This document shows, piece by piece, positions 9,634 through 18,315 of a stretch of DNA of 64,000 nucleotides. The translations under genes and the position numbers were made by a program. The notes under the pieces are model-generated. The model was not told the DNA's origin, did not search any database, and worked only from the letters and a program-made list of their open reading frames with translations. Numbering within the stretch: position 1 is the first letter of the stretch; each line of letters begins with the position of its first letter. The stretch comes from Hyphomicrobiales bacterium (GTDB taxonomy: Bacteria; Pseudomonadota; Alphaproteobacteria; Rhizobiales; Rhizobiaceae), in NCBI GenBank assembly GCA_900470805.1, contig UCCA01000003.1, positions 262,110 through 326,109 on the forward strand, in the 5' to 3' direction.

Positions 9634-11511
9634 ATGGCAAACGGCAAGACGGTTTCTGATTCCAATCTTATGCAGACGCTGCTCAACCTGTGGCCCTACA
9701 TGTGGCCGACAGGGCGCGCCGACCTGAAAATGCGGGTCGTTTGGGCGGCGATCTATCTGCTGGTCTCGAAGTTCGTGCTGCTGCTCGTTCCCTACTTCTT
9801 CAAATGGTCGACGGACGCACTGAATGGCAAGATGGATCTGGCTGGCAAGGTGCCCGATCTGTTCATCGGCGCGACGGCGCTTGTCATCGCCTACAACCTC
9901 ACCCGGCTGATCCAGCTTGCGCTTAACCAGCTGCGCGACGCACTGTTTGCCAGCGTCGGCCAGCACGCCGTGCGCCAGCTCGCCTTCAAGACATTCGTGC
10001 ACATGCACCAGCTGTCGCTGCGCTTCCATCTCGAGCGAAAGACGGGTGGCCTGTCGCGCATCATCGAGCGTGGGACGAAGGGCATCGAGACGATCGTCCG
10101 CTTCACCATCCTGAACTCGGTGCCGACGCTGATCGAATTCCTGCTGACGGCGGTGATCTTCTGGTGGGGTTACGGGTTCTCCTATCTGGCCGTGACAGCC
10201 TTCACCGTCTGGGCCTATATCTGGTTCACCATCCGGGCCAGCGACTGGCGCATCTCGATCCGCAAGACGATGAACGACAGCGACACGGACGCCAACACCA
10301 AGGCGATCGATTCGCTGCTCAACTTCGAGACCGTCAAATATTTCGGCAACGAGGATATGGAAGCCAAGCGCTTCGACGCCTCGATGGAACGCTACGAGAA
10401 GGCGGCGACCAGCGTCTGGACGTCGCTCGGCTGGCTGAACTTCGGCCAGGGCGTGATCTTCGGGCTCGGCACGACCGTGATGCTTATCCTCTCGGCGCTC
10501 GCCGTGCAGCGCGGCGAGCAGACCGTGGGCGACTTCGTGTTCGTCAACGCCATGCTGCTGCAGCTTTCGGTGCCGCTCAACTTCATCGGCTTCGTCTATC
10601 GCGAAATCCGCCAGGGTCTAACCGACATCGAGCAGATGTTCGATCTTCTCGAAGTGCAGGCCGAGGTGAAAGATGCGCCCGACGCCAGGGAATTGAACAT
10701 CCAGCAGGGTGCCATCTCCTTCAAGGACGTGCATTTCGCCTATGATCCGGCGCGACCGATCCTGAAGGGTATCTCGTTCGAGGTGCCGGCCGGCAAGACC
10801 GTGGCCGTCGTCGGCCCGTCCGGCGCCGGCAAGTCGACCATGTCGCGGCTGCTCTATCGGTTTTACGACATCCAGAGCGGCTCGATCACCGTCGACGGAC
10901 AGGATGTGCGCGAGGTCACGCAGAAGAGCCTGCGCACGGCGATTGGCATGGTGCCGCAGGATACGGTGCTGTTCAACGATACGGTCGCCTACAACATCCG
11001 GTACGGCCGGCCGGGCGCCAGCGAGGCGGAGGTAAAGACGGCCGCCGAAATCGCCCAGATCGCCCATTTCATCGACCTTCTGCCGGAAGGTTTCGACACC
11101 ATGGTCGGCGAGCGCGGGTTGAAGCTTTCGGGCGGCGAGAAGCAGCGCGTGGCGATCGCCCGCACCATCCTGAAGGCGCCACCGATCCTGATCCTAGACG
11201 AGGCGACCTCGGCGCTCGACACCACCACCGAACGCGAAATCCAGGCGGCGCTCGACATCGTCTCGAAGAACCGCACGACGCTGGTCATCGCCCACCGCCT
11301 GTCGACGGTGATCGGCGCCGACGAGATCATTGTGCTGAAGAGCGGCGAGATCGCCGAGCGCGGCACGCACGCCGAGCTGCTTTTAAAGAACGGCCTCTAC
11401 GCCTCGATGTGGAGCCGCCAGCGCGAGGCAACACAGGCGGAAGAGCATTTGAAGCAGGTGCGCGAGAGCGACGATCTCGGCGTGGTGAACCGACTGGCGC
11501 CCGCGAGCTGA
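9634..11511 (+). CDS. Atm1/HMT-type ABC exporter (fused TM and ATPase)
   Basis: A 625-residue half-transporter: five to six membrane helices in residues 30-320, then an ATPase. It carries Walker A GPSGAGKST (about 393), signature LSGGEKQRVAIAR (about 498) and Walker B ILILDEATSALD (about 519). The ETVKYFGNE sequence after the second helix pair is characteristic of the Atm1/ABCB7/HMT1 branch, which exports glutathione-linked sulfur species or metal-glutathione conjugates. It works as an inner-membrane homodimer. A role in iron-sulfur or heavy-metal homeostasis is inferred from the family. It reads toward psd, but a 133-base gap makes co-transcription uncertain. Confidence 0.9.
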   Translation: MANGKTVSDSNLMQTLLNLWPYMWPTGRADLKMRVVWAAIYLLVSKFVLLLVPYFFKWSTDALNGKMDLAGKVPDLFIGATALVIAYNLTRLIQLALNQLRDALFASVGQHAVRQLAFKTFVHMHQLSLRFHLERKTGGLSRIIERGTKGIETIVRFTILNSVPTLIEFLLTAVIFWWGYGFSYLAVTAFTVWAYIWFTIRASDWRISIRKTMNDSDTDANTKAIDSLLNFETVKYFGNEDMEAKRFDASMERYEKAATSVWTSLGWLNFGQGVIFGLGTTVMLILSALAVQRGEQTVGDFVFVNAMLLQLSVPLNFIGFVYREIRQGLTDIEQMFDLLEVQAEVKDAPDARELNIQQGAISFKDVHFAYDPARPILKGISFEVPAGKTVAVVGPSGAGKSTMSRLLYRFYDIQSGSITVDGQDVREVTQKSLRTAIGMVPQDTVLFNDTVAYNIRYGRPGASEAEVKTAAEIAQIAHFIDLLPEGFDTMVGERGLKLSGGEKQRVAIARTILKAPPILILDEATSALDTTTEREIQAALDIVSKNRTTLVIAHRLSTVIGADEIIVLKSGEIAERGTHAELLLKNGLYASMWSRQREATQAEEHLKQVRESDDLGVVNRLAPAS

Positions 11512-11644
11512 GCTTTTGCGCGCGATACCGGGCCTTTAACCAGCCGGATCCTGCCATAGATGTGCATGAGGGGGCATCAGGATTGCCCCGAGGAATGTTT
11601 CCCTGTAACCAGCGGAGACAGGAAACGCTAGGAGCGCGGCATAC

Positions 11645-12343
11645 ATGAGCTTGTTCAATACGGTACGCAACACGATCGTTCCGGTGCACAAGGAAGGCTA
11701 CCCCTTCATCGCGGCCTTCTTCGTGGCTTCCCTCATTCTGGGCTGGATCTTCAAGCCGCTGTTCTGGGTCGGCCTGATCCTGACGCTGTGGTGCGCCTAC
11801 TTCTTCCGCGATCCCGAGCGCATGACACCGCAGGACGACGACCTCGTGATCTCGCCCGCCGACGGCAAGGTGTCGTCCGTGCAGATGGTCGTGCCGCCGG
11901 CCGAGCTCAACCTCGGCTCCCTGCCGATGCTGCGCATTTCCGTGTTCATGAACGTTTTCAACTGCCATGTGAACCGCGCGCCGATGCGCGGCCGCATCGT
12001 CAGCATCAATTATCGCTCCGGCAGCTTCGTCAACGCCGAGCTCGACAAGGCCAGCGAAGACAATGAGCGCAACGGGCTCGTCATCGAGACGGCGCATGGC
12101 CAGATCGGTGTCGTGCAGATCGCCGGCCTCGTGGCACGCCGCATTCTCTGCTGGGCCAATGCCAACGAGCCGCTGGATGCCGGCGAGCGCTTCGGCCTGA
12201 TCCGCTTCGGCTCGCGCCTCGACGTGTTCCTGCCAGCCGGCGCGCAGCCGCGCGTGACGCTGGGGCAGACCGCGATCGCCGGCGAAACGGTGCTGGCCGA
12301 GTTCGGCTCCGCCAAGGGCCCGGTCGTCAGCCGCCGCGCCTAA
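11645..12343 (+). CDS. psd: Phosphatidylserine decarboxylase
   Basis: A 232-residue membrane-associated proenzyme that makes phosphatidylethanolamine from phosphatidylserine. It is of the short (type II, PSD-B-like) form common in alphaproteobacteria. Two hydrophobic segments occupy residues 20-50. FFRDPER and ISPADGKV follow. The self-cleavage site is the Gly-Ser of RFGSRLD near residue 189, where the serine becomes the pyruvoyl group. It lies 21 bases ahead of pssA, so the last two steps of PE synthesis are co-transcribed. Confidence 0.95.
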   Translation: MSLFNTVRNTIVPVHKEGYPFIAAFFVASLILGWIFKPLFWVGLILTLWCAYFFRDPERMTPQDDDLVISPADGKVSSVQMVVPPAELNLGSLPMLRISVFMNVFNCHVNRAPMRGRIVSINYRSGSFVNAELDKASEDNERNGLVIETAHGQIGVVQIAGLVARRILCWANANEPLDAGERFGLIRFGSRLDVFLPAGAQPRVTLGQTAIAGETVLAEFGSAKGPVVSRRA

Positions 12344-12364
12344 CCGAACGATTGGAGCGCGACG

Positions 12365-13213
12365 ATGGAAACGCCCTTCCCGCCTTTCGAGCCCAATGGC
12401 CCGCCGGATGATTCGGGCCGCGGTCCGCGGCTTCGCGAGATCCCGATGCGGCTGGTCATTCCCAATCTCATCACCATCCTGGCGATCTGCGCCGGCCTGA
12501 CCGGCATTCGCCTCGCCTTCGAAAACCGCTACGAGCTTGCCGTCGGCATGGTTCTCGTCGCCGCCTTTCTAGACGGCATAGACGGTCGTATCGCGCGGCT
12601 GATGAAGGCGACGTCGAAGTTCGGCGCGCAGATGGACTCGCTGGCCGATATCGTCAATTTCGGCGTGGCGCCCGCGCTGGTGCTCTACGTCTTCGCGCTG
12701 GATCAGGCCCGCTCGCTCGGCTGGATCGCCGCGCTGATCTACGCCATCGCCGCCGGGCTGCGGCTGGCGCGCTTCAACGTCATGTCGGAGCGCGAGAACA
12801 AGGCGAGCTGGCAGTCGGAGTATTTCGTCGGCGTGCCTGCCCCAGCGGGCGCCATGCTGGTGCTGCTGCCGGTCTATCTCGGCTTCCTCGGCATCACCAC
12901 CGACAAGACCTTCGGCTATCTCTCCGCCGCCTATACGGTTCTCATCGCCTTCCTGCTGATCAGCCGGCTGCCGGTGTGGTCCGGAAAGTCGGAGGGCAGC
13001 AAACTCAGGCGCGATCTGGTGCTGCCGATGATGCTTGGTGTGGTGATCTATGTCGCCATGCTGTCGAGCTTCACCTGGGAGGTCATGTCGGTGACGGCGG
13101 TGATCTACCTGCTCACCCTTCCCTTCGGTGCGCGCAAGTGGAAGCGCAAGTACGGGACGCTGACGATTGAGGAACCCGGCGTCGGCGAAGACGACATGGG
13201 CCGTCATATCTGA
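12365..13213 (+). CDS. pssA: CDP-diacylglycerol--serine O-phosphatidyltransferase
   Basis: A 282-residue integral membrane enzyme that makes phosphatidylserine from CDP-diacylglycerol and serine. The CDP-alcohol phosphotransferase signature is complete: DGIDGRIARLMKATSKFG then AQMDSLAD (about residues 76-100), with the metal-binding aspartates in place. About seven hydrophobic helices follow the short proline-rich cytosolic N-terminus. It works directly with the upstream psd; the resulting PE can feed phosphatidylcholine synthesis in rhizobia. Confidence 0.95.
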   Translation: METPFPPFEPNGPPDDSGRGPRLREIPMRLVIPNLITILAICAGLTGIRLAFENRYELAVGMVLVAAFLDGIDGRIARLMKATSKFGAQMDSLADIVNFGVAPALVLYVFALDQARSLGWIAALIYAIAAGLRLARFNVMSERENKASWQSEYFVGVPAPAGAMLVLLPVYLGFLGITTDKTFGYLSAAYTVLIAFLLISRLPVWSGKSEGSKLRRDLVLPMMLGVVIYVAMLSSFTWEVMSVTAVIYLLTLPFGARKWKRKYGTLTIEEPGVGEDDMGRHI

Positions 13214-13373
13214 GCCAACGGCGACGCACGCTCGACTGTTGCGCGCCGATCACAGATCGCGAATTGTAGTTTGTCGATACAAATCCTGAAGAGCGCTGCC
13301 TAGATTTTGTCGCTATTTTAGACAAAAGAGCAATAATTATAAGAGTCTAGGGAAAGCACTTAAGGAGAGTATT

Positions 13374-13514
13374 GTGACCCCGACAAAGACAAGCGCGGAA
13401 CAGCCTGCAAAGACCGACCTCAGCGCACACTACCGGCCGCTCGGCCTCAAGGCCGTTCTTGCCGCAGCCCTGATGCTGAAGAGCAAGCCTGCGCTGACAA
13501 AGAAAGTCGCCTGA
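13374..13514 (+). CDS. Small hypothetical protein, 46 residues, GTG start
   Basis: A short frame beginning GTG, with AAGGAGAG ending 4 bases upstream, a very strong ribosome site. The product starts MTPTKTSAEQPAKT and continues with HYRPLGLKAVLAAALML and a lysine-rich end. It looks like a soluble peptide with one amphipathic or weakly hydrophobic helix. The stop lies immediately next to the stop of the convergent LysE-type gene. I recognise no named domain. The strong Shine-Dalgarno and the clean codon use typical of the neighbours argue that it is real. It may be a regulator peptide or a membrane-associated micro-protein. Confidence 0.65.
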   Translation: MTPTKTSAEQPAKTDLSAHYRPLGLKAVLAAALMLKSKPALTKKVA

Positions 13515-14135
13515 TCAGCCTGTCACGAATCGGGCGCCGAGGCTGAGAGCCAGAAGCGCCATGACGATGCCGATCAGCACGTCGAGAACCCGCCATGCGG
13601 CGGGTTTCGCGAATACCGGTTGCAGCAAACGCGCACCATATCCCAATCCGAAAAACCAGACGAAGGATGCAGTCGCCGCGCCGGCTCCGTAGGCCACGCG
13701 ATCAGCGCCGACGTATGCCGAAGACAGGCTGCCGAGCAGCACGACCGTGTCGAGATAGACATGCGGATTGAGGAAGGTGAAGGCCAGACATGTCGCCACC
13801 GCCGCCTTCAACCCAAGCGGTTCGGGATTTCCGGTCTGCATCGCACCGGGATGCAGCGCCCGCTTGAATGCCATGAACGCGTAAGTTCCGAGGAACAACA
13901 TGCCACCGAGGCTGACGGCATTGATCAACATCGGGGACTGGGAGACCAGCGTGCCCAGACCCGCGACGCCGGCGGCGATCAACAACGCGTCGGAGAGCGC
14001 GCAGATCAGGCACAGGATGAAGACGTGGGAGCGCAGCAGTCCCTGCCGCAGGATGAAGGCATTCTGTGCGCCGATGGCGATGATGAGCGAGGCACCGAGG
14101 AAGAAGCCGGACAAGGCGGCCGAGATGGAGAACAT
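13515..14135 (-). CDS. LysE/ArgO family amino acid exporter
   Basis: A 206-residue inner-membrane protein with five to six helices. It has the family motifs GAQNAFILRQG (about 22-32) and TFLNPHVYLDTVVLLGS in the fourth segment. These match the ArgO/LysE subgroup that exports arginine and lysine rather than the RhtB group. The substrate remains an inference. No LysR-type ArgP/LysG regulator gene lies next to it, which is unlike the classic arrangement. The stop abuts that of the small protein on the other strand. Confidence 0.85.
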   Translation of the reverse strand: MFSISAALSGFFLGASLIIAIGAQNAFILRQGLLRSHVFILCLICALSDALLIAAGVAGLGTLVSQSPMLINAVSLGGMLFLGTYAFMAFKRALHPGAMQTGNPEPLGLKAAVATCLAFTFLNPHVYLDTVVLLGSLSSAYVGADRVAYGAGAATASFVWFFGLGYGARLLQPVFAKPAAWRVLDVLIGIVMALLALSLGARFVTG

Positions 14136-14173
14136 GTGATTTTCCGGATGTGAGCAAAAGGCGGGATATCGGA

Positions 14174-14938
14174 TCAGAAGAAGCTGAGCTGGCCGTCATC
14201 CAGCTTCTTCTTGTCTGCCGGCGGCAACGGCTTTTCGATCGCCACCGGCGTCTGCAGATCGGCGCCCATGTTGGCGACCTTGTTGACCTTGTCGGAGACC
14301 GGGATTGCCTCGAAGAAGTCCTTGTCGATCGGCCGCATGAGATCAGCGACCTCGCGCGGTTCCTGCGTCTTGCAGTCGAGCCAACGAGCGAAATCCTCCG
14401 GCTTGATGACGACCGGCATGCGATCATGGATCGGGCGGATGGCGGCGTTGGCCGCAGTCGTCAGAATGGCGCCGGTATCGACCTCCGAGCCATCCGCCGA
14501 CGACCATGTCTCCATAAGCCCGGCAAAGGCCACGACGCCGCCGTGGCGCGGCTTGATCCAGTAGGCCTGCGATTTCTCGCCGCTCTCCTTCGACGGGCGA
14601 TGCCATTCGTAGAAGCCGGAGGCGGGAACCAGCACACGGCGATGGCGCATGGCCGCACGGAACGATGCCTTGCCGATCGCGGTCTCGGAGCGGGCATTCA
14701 GCAGCAGCGGAAACTGCTTCGGATCCTTGACCCAGCCCGGTGTAAAGCCCCAGCGCACCAGCAAAGCACGCCGGTCCGGCAGGTTGCTGCCCTGCTCCTG
14801 CCCTTCACCTGACATCACCACCAGAATCGGCTGGGTCGGGGCGATGTTGAAACGCGCGGGAAAATCCTCGAGGTCGAGAACGCCGAGTATTTCCTTCAGT
14901 TCCTCAGGGGATATGGTCAGGGCATAACGTCCACACAT
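14174..14938 (-). CDS. SOS response-associated peptidase family protein (SRAP, YedK/HMCES)
   Basis: A 254-residue SRAP protein. YedK/HMCES form a covalent thiazolidine link with abasic sites in single-stranded DNA and so protect them. The key residues are present: C2 exposed after Met removal (MCGRYALT), the asparagine of LLNARSET, the glutamate of ASGFYEWH and the histidine of IHDRMP. The last residues are DDGQLSFF, which resembles a beta-clamp-binding QL-x-LF peptide. No LexA box was recognised upstream. It is probably monocistronic, 38 bases upstream of the LysE-type gene. Confidence 0.92.
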   Translation of the reverse strand: MCGRYALTISPEELKEILGVLDLEDFPARFNIAPTQPILVVMSGEGQEQGSNLPDRRALLVRWGFTPGWVKDPKQFPLLLNARSETAIGKASFRAAMRHRRVLVPASGFYEWHRPSKESGEKSQAYWIKPRHGGVVAFAGLMETWSSADGSEVDTGAILTTAANAAIRPIHDRMPVVIKPEDFARWLDCKTQEPREVADLMRPIDKDFFEAIPVSDKVNKVANMGADLQTPVAIEKPLPPADKKKLDDGQLSFF

Positions 14939-14980
14939 AGGAATGTATTTGCACCCTCCCCTGACGTGGTCAAGACCGGT

Positions 14981-15301
14981 TCAGCCTCTCGGCGCGAACA
15001 GGATGATGGCGGTGCCGCACAGACAGACCAGCGCCCCGGATATGTCCCAGCGATCCGGCACACGGTTCTCGACGAGCCAGAGCCAGATCAGCGAGGCGAC
15101 GATATAGATACCGCCATAGGCCGCAAAGGTGCGGCCCGCGGTTTCGCTCGGCACGAAGGTTAGCAGCCAGGCAAAGAGGGCGAGCGCAACCAGCCCCGGG
15201 ACGAGCCACCAGATCGGCTTTTCCAGCCGCAGCCATCCCCAGAAGGCGAAACATCCGCCGATTTCGAAGAGGGCGGCGGCGGCGTAGATGATATAGGTCA
15301 C
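14981..15301 (-). CDS. YnfA family (UPF0060) membrane protein
   Basis: A 106-residue protein with four hydrophobic segments, the usual size and layout of the YnfA family, which is structurally related to small multidrug resistance transporters. Family landmarks are [17 protein letters not shown] near the start and [17 protein letters not shown] in the third segment. The start codon is GTG; no ATG is available nearby. Transport of cations or biocides is reported for some members but cannot be assigned here. It is divergent from the Nudix gene. Confidence 0.88.
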   Translation of the reverse strand: MTYIIYAAAALFEIGGCFAFWGWLRLEKPIWWLVPGLVALALFAWLLTFVPSETAGRTFAAYGGIYIVASLIWLWLVENRVPDRWDISGALVCLCGTAIILFAPRG

Positions 15302-15393
15302 TCAGGCTCCCTTCGAATCGCCGGTCCGATGGTCCGGAGTGCATGAGATAGCCACGCGGCAGCTGCCGCCGGCAAGCAACAAACGGCAACGTG

Positions 15394-15813
15394 ATGATTT
15401 CTCCTCCGACAGCGGCATCCTCCGGCATTCTCGAGCGCGACGGGCGGTTCCTGCTCGTGCTCCGCCGCAATCCGCCATCGGCCGACATATATGCCTTTCC
15501 GGGTGGTCGCGCCGAAGCTGGCGAGACGCCTGACGACACGGCGCTGCGGGAGTTCGAGGAAGAGACCGGCATCAAGGCCCGCAATCCGCGGATCTTTGCG
15601 ACCTACGATCTGAAGCAGCATGATGCCAAAGGCAGATTGAGCAGCCACTTCTTTCTTTCTGTGTTTCGCGTGGATGCGGACGTGGAGGCGGTTGCCGTCG
15701 CTGCCGACGACGCGGCGGATCTCGGATGGTTCACGGTCGAGGAAATTCGCCGGCTGCCAACGCCGCCGAGCGTGCTCGAATGCGCGGAGCGGCTTGCACG
15801 CGGCGAAGAATAA
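15394..15813 (+). CDS. Nudix hydrolase
   Basis: A 139-residue protein with a complete Nudix box. It begins GGRAEAGE, with the REFEEETGI part following 7 residues later (GX5EX7REUXEEXGU). The box coordinates Mg2+ for cleavage of nucleoside diphosphate-linked substrates. The substrate cannot be predicted; ADP-ribose or oxidised nucleotides are possible. A GTG directly before the ATG could be the start. The final HAD-like region is short, so the protein is a minimal single-domain form. Confidence 0.88.
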   Translation: MISPPTAASSGILERDGRFLLVLRRNPPSADIYAFPGGRAEAGETPDDTALREFEEETGIKARNPRIFATYDLKQHDAKGRLSSHFFLSVFRVDADVEAVAVAADDAADLGWFTVEEIRRLPTPPSVLECAERLARGEE

Positions 15814-15873
15814 GCAAGGGGAAATGCAGCGCCATACCTTGTTCCCGTCACCATCAGGGTATCCAATACAGTA

Positions 15874-16305
15874 ATGATTCCCGTTCGACGCGTGTTCCTG
15901 TCTGTAGTTCTCTGCGCCCTGGCTTTCGCCCCGGTCTTCGCATTGGCGCAAGGCCAACCTAAAGACGTGCCGACAGAGACCACTGATCCAAAACCGGTAG
16001 TGGCACCGTATGACGACAAGTTAGCGCGCCTCGCCGAGGTTCTCGGGTCGGTGCACTATCTCAGGACGCTATGCAAAGCGGAAAACGGCGAGGAATGGCG
16101 GCTTCGGATGCAGCAACTGCTTGATTCCGAAGCGAAAGACGAGCCACAGCGGAAAGAGAAACTGACGGCGGCCTTCAATCGCGGCTACCGCGCCTTCGCC
16201 TCCGTTTATACAGATTGCACGCCGGCTGCGATCATGGCAGAAGAGCGCTACCGTAACGAAGGTGCAACACTGACAACCGAAATTACGTCACGCTTTGGAA
16301 ATTAA
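15874..16305 (+). CDS. TIGR02301 family exported protein
   Basis: A 143-residue protein with an N-terminal signal peptide (about 1-26, ending ALAQG), so probably periplasmic. The mature part contains ARLAEVLGSVHYLRTLC and ends in an alpha-helical region with a second cysteine (YTDC), suggesting a disulfide. It matches TIGR02301, a family of unknown function restricted largely to Rhizobiales and relatives. The stop codon overlaps the first half of a CtrA-type box that precedes the next gene. Confidence 0.75.
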   Translation: MIPVRRVFLSVVLCALAFAPVFALAQGQPKDVPTETTDPKPVVAPYDDKLARLAEVLGSVHYLRTLCKAENGEEWRLRMQQLLDSEAKDEPQRKEKLTAAFNRGYRAFASVYTDCTPAAIMAEERYRNEGATLTTEITSRFGN

Positions 16306-16317
16306 CGATAAATTAAC
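16302..16317 (+). promoter_or_regulatory. CtrA-type binding site TTAA-N7-TTAAC
   Basis: The sequence TTAACGATAAATTAAC fits the full CtrA consensus of two TTAA half-sites with 7-base spacing and the trailing C. A further TTAACC half-site lies at about 16367. It is about 100 bases upstream of the small acidic protein gene, a typical promoter distance. CtrA is the cell-cycle master regulator of alphaproteobacteria. Binding is inferred from the match only. Confidence 0.6.
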
Positions 16318-16402
16318 CTCTTTTCACTGGCGCACGTGTCGTTTTGGGAAAAGGCTGATAGAGTTGTTAACCAGGCAGTAAGGCATGCAGTTCGAGGAAG
16401 AA

Positions 16403-16663
16403 ATGATGGAACCGAGCCTCAACGACATCGACGACATGATCGTCCACGAAAAGATGCAGGCGGCGCTGGAGTACCATAACGAAGCCTGGGCCGACGGCAT
16501 GGCCGATGGCATCGAGCCTGAGATCATCGCCGACACGGCGATCATTCACGCTCTTCGGGAAACCATTCGCCTTCACGGTGAAGTCAGTGCAGAGGCCTTG
16601 CTGGAATCGTTGCGTGAACGCATGCTGGCCGGTGAGTTTTCTCCGACTCGCACCCTGCAATAA
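16403..16663 (+). CDS. Small acidic hypothetical protein (86 residues)
   Basis: A predicted soluble, helix-rich acidic protein beginning MMEPSLNDIDDMIVHEKMQA, with EIIADTAIIHALRETIRLHG and ALLESLRERMLAGEFSPTRT in the second half. I recognise no named family. GAGG lies 5 bases upstream of this ATG and 8 bases upstream of the next ATG (16406). An in-frame ATG at 16385 lacks a good site. The gene follows a full CtrA box and is 16 bases ahead of an exported protein gene, so the two are likely one cell-cycle-linked transcript. Confidence 0.65.
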   Translation: MMEPSLNDIDDMIVHEKMQAALEYHNEAWADGMADGIEPEIIADTAIIHALRETIRLHGEVSAEALLESLRERMLAGEFSPTRTLQ

Positions 16664-16679
16664 CAGCACAGAGAGTTTT

Positions 16680-17417
16680 ATGCGCACCGATAGGAACAAT
16701 GCTTCGCGGCCCGCGATGGCGCCGCTTTTGCTTGCAATCACCCTCGGTGCCGGCAGTCTGATGAGCGCACCGGCTGCGTTTGCGCTTTCCGAACTGCAGA
16801 AGACGCCCGGCGCTTCCGACAGCACATCCTCCAGCGACAAGCCGGCAGCCCCGAATGCGTCCTCGGGCGTGCCCTCCCCCGGTCCTGTGACCGGTAAGCC
16901 CGCCGGCCAGAGCCCTGACACGACGCCCGGCGCGCAGGACGATTCCAAGCCTGTCGAGGTGATCTACGACATCAGCAAGGTGCCCGAGCCGGTGCGGCAC
17001 ATGCGCGAGCAGATCGTCGAAGCGGCGGCTTCGGGCGATCTCGAGCGGCTGCGCCCGTTGATCGGCAGTGGCGCGACGCAGACGCAGGTCACCGTTGGCG
17101 AACCGACCGACGACCCGATCGGCGCGTTGAAGGACCTTTCCGGCGATCCGGACGGCGACGAGATCCTGGCGATCATTCTCGACGTCATCTCTACCGGTTT
17201 CGTCCATGTCGGCCAGGGGACGTCGGACGAGATGTATGTCTGGCCCTATTTCGCCGAAAAAGACCTGAAGAAGCTCACGGCGCCGGAGCGCGTCGAGCTG
17301 CTGCGCATCGTCACGGCAGGCGACCTCTCCGACATGCAGGAGTTCGGTGGCTATAATTTCTATCGCCTCGGCATCACCGCCGACGGCAAATGGAAGTTCT
17401 TCACCGCAGGCGACTGA
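16680..17417 (+). CDS. Exported hypothetical protein (245 residues)
   Basis: A signal peptide (about 1-36, ending APAAFA) is followed by a Ser/Pro/Thr-rich low-complexity linker (40-90). A globular C-terminal domain (about 95-245) contains MREQIVEAAASGDLERLRP and an aromatic end WKFFTAGD. It is probably periplasmic and tethered or spaced by the linker. I recognise no established name. The C-terminal domain looks conserved and enzyme-like but shows no clear catalytic triad. The close spacing to the upstream acidic protein suggests shared CtrA-type control. Confidence 0.75.
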   Translation: MRTDRNNASRPAMAPLLLAITLGAGSLMSAPAAFALSELQKTPGASDSTSSSDKPAAPNASSGVPSPGPVTGKPAGQSPDTTPGAQDDSKPVEVIYDISKVPEPVRHMREQIVEAAASGDLERLRPLIGSGATQTQVTVGEPTDDPIGALKDLSGDPDGDEILAIILDVISTGFVHVGQGTSDEMYVWPYFAEKDLKKLTAPERVELLRIVTAGDLSDMQEFGGYNFYRLGITADGKWKFFTAGD

Positions 17418-17478
17418 CGCTTGCGATCGATGCGCTGAAGACATACTTCTGAGCGACAACACAGCGACAGGTGCGCCC

Positions 17479-18315
17479 ATGCCAGCCGTATTTCTGAAAG
17501 ACCGCGCGCTCATTCGGGTGAGCGGCACCGAAGCGCAGTCCTTCCTGCAGAACCTGATTACGACGGATATCGTCTCGCTTGCCGCCGACGAAGCACGACC
17601 GGGCGCGCTGCTGACGCCGCAGGGCAAGATCCTGTTCGACTTCATGATCTGGCGCGATGGCGATGATTTCGTGATCGAAACCGATGAAGCCCAGCGCGAT
17701 GCCCTGCTGAAACGCCTGACGATGTACAAGCTGCGCGCCGCCGTCACGCTTACTGCCGATGGCAATGGCGTGACGGTTTCGTGGGGCGACGGTGCCGCAA
17801 CCGGTTTTCAAGACAGCCGTTTTGCCAAGGCCGGAATTCCGCTGTTTCGTACGCCGGGTGAAAACGGCACCGACGTTCCGTCGGCTTACGATAGTCTGCG
17901 CGCTGCCCACGGTGTGGTTACCTCAGGTGCCGACTATGCGCTGCAGGACGCATTTCCGCATGACGTGCTGATGGACCTCAACGGCGGCCTCTCGTTCCGC
18001 AAGGGCTGCTATGTCGGCCAGGAAGTCGTCTCACGCATGCAGCACCGTGGAACGGCGCGCCGTCGTGTCGTGACCGTCAGCAGCGCCGAGCCTCTGCCGG
18101 CGTCCGGCACCGAGATTACCGCTTCGGGCAAGCCCGTGGGCACGCTCGGCTCGGTTTCTGGAAGCAACGGCCTGGCGATCATCCGCATCGACCGCGCCGG
18201 CGAAGCCATGGCATCCGGCACGCCGCTGCTTGTGGGCGATATCGCCGTCACCGTGGCGCTGCCTTCATGGTCGGGCCTGGTATTCCCCGCTACCTCCGAC
18301 GAGGCCAGCGCTTGA
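17479..18315 (+). CDS. ygfZ: Folate-binding protein YgfZ (GcvT-like)
   Basis: A 278-residue member of the COG0354 YgfZ/IBA57 family. These proteins are related to aminomethyltransferase and help maturation or repair of certain iron-sulfur enzymes, with tetrahydrofolate as cofactor. The diagnostic motif KGCYVGQE is present near residue 175, with the conserved cysteine. The ATG at 17479 begins MPAVFLKDRALIRVSG, matching the family N-terminus. The longer frame upstream runs through the preceding gene. Its stop overlaps the TTG start of the HD-domain gene. Confidence 0.9.
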   Translation: MPAVFLKDRALIRVSGTEAQSFLQNLITTDIVSLAADEARPGALLTPQGKILFDFMIWRDGDDFVIETDEAQRDALLKRLTMYKLRAAVTLTADGNGVTVSWGDGAATGFQDSRFAKAGIPLFRTPGENGTDVPSAYDSLRAAHGVVTSGADYALQDAFPHDVLMDLNGGLSFRKGCYVGQEVVSRMQHRGTARRRVVTVSSAEPLPASGTEITASGKPVGTLGSVSGSNGLAIIRIDRAGEAMASGTPLLVGDIAVTVALPSWSGLVFPATSDEASA

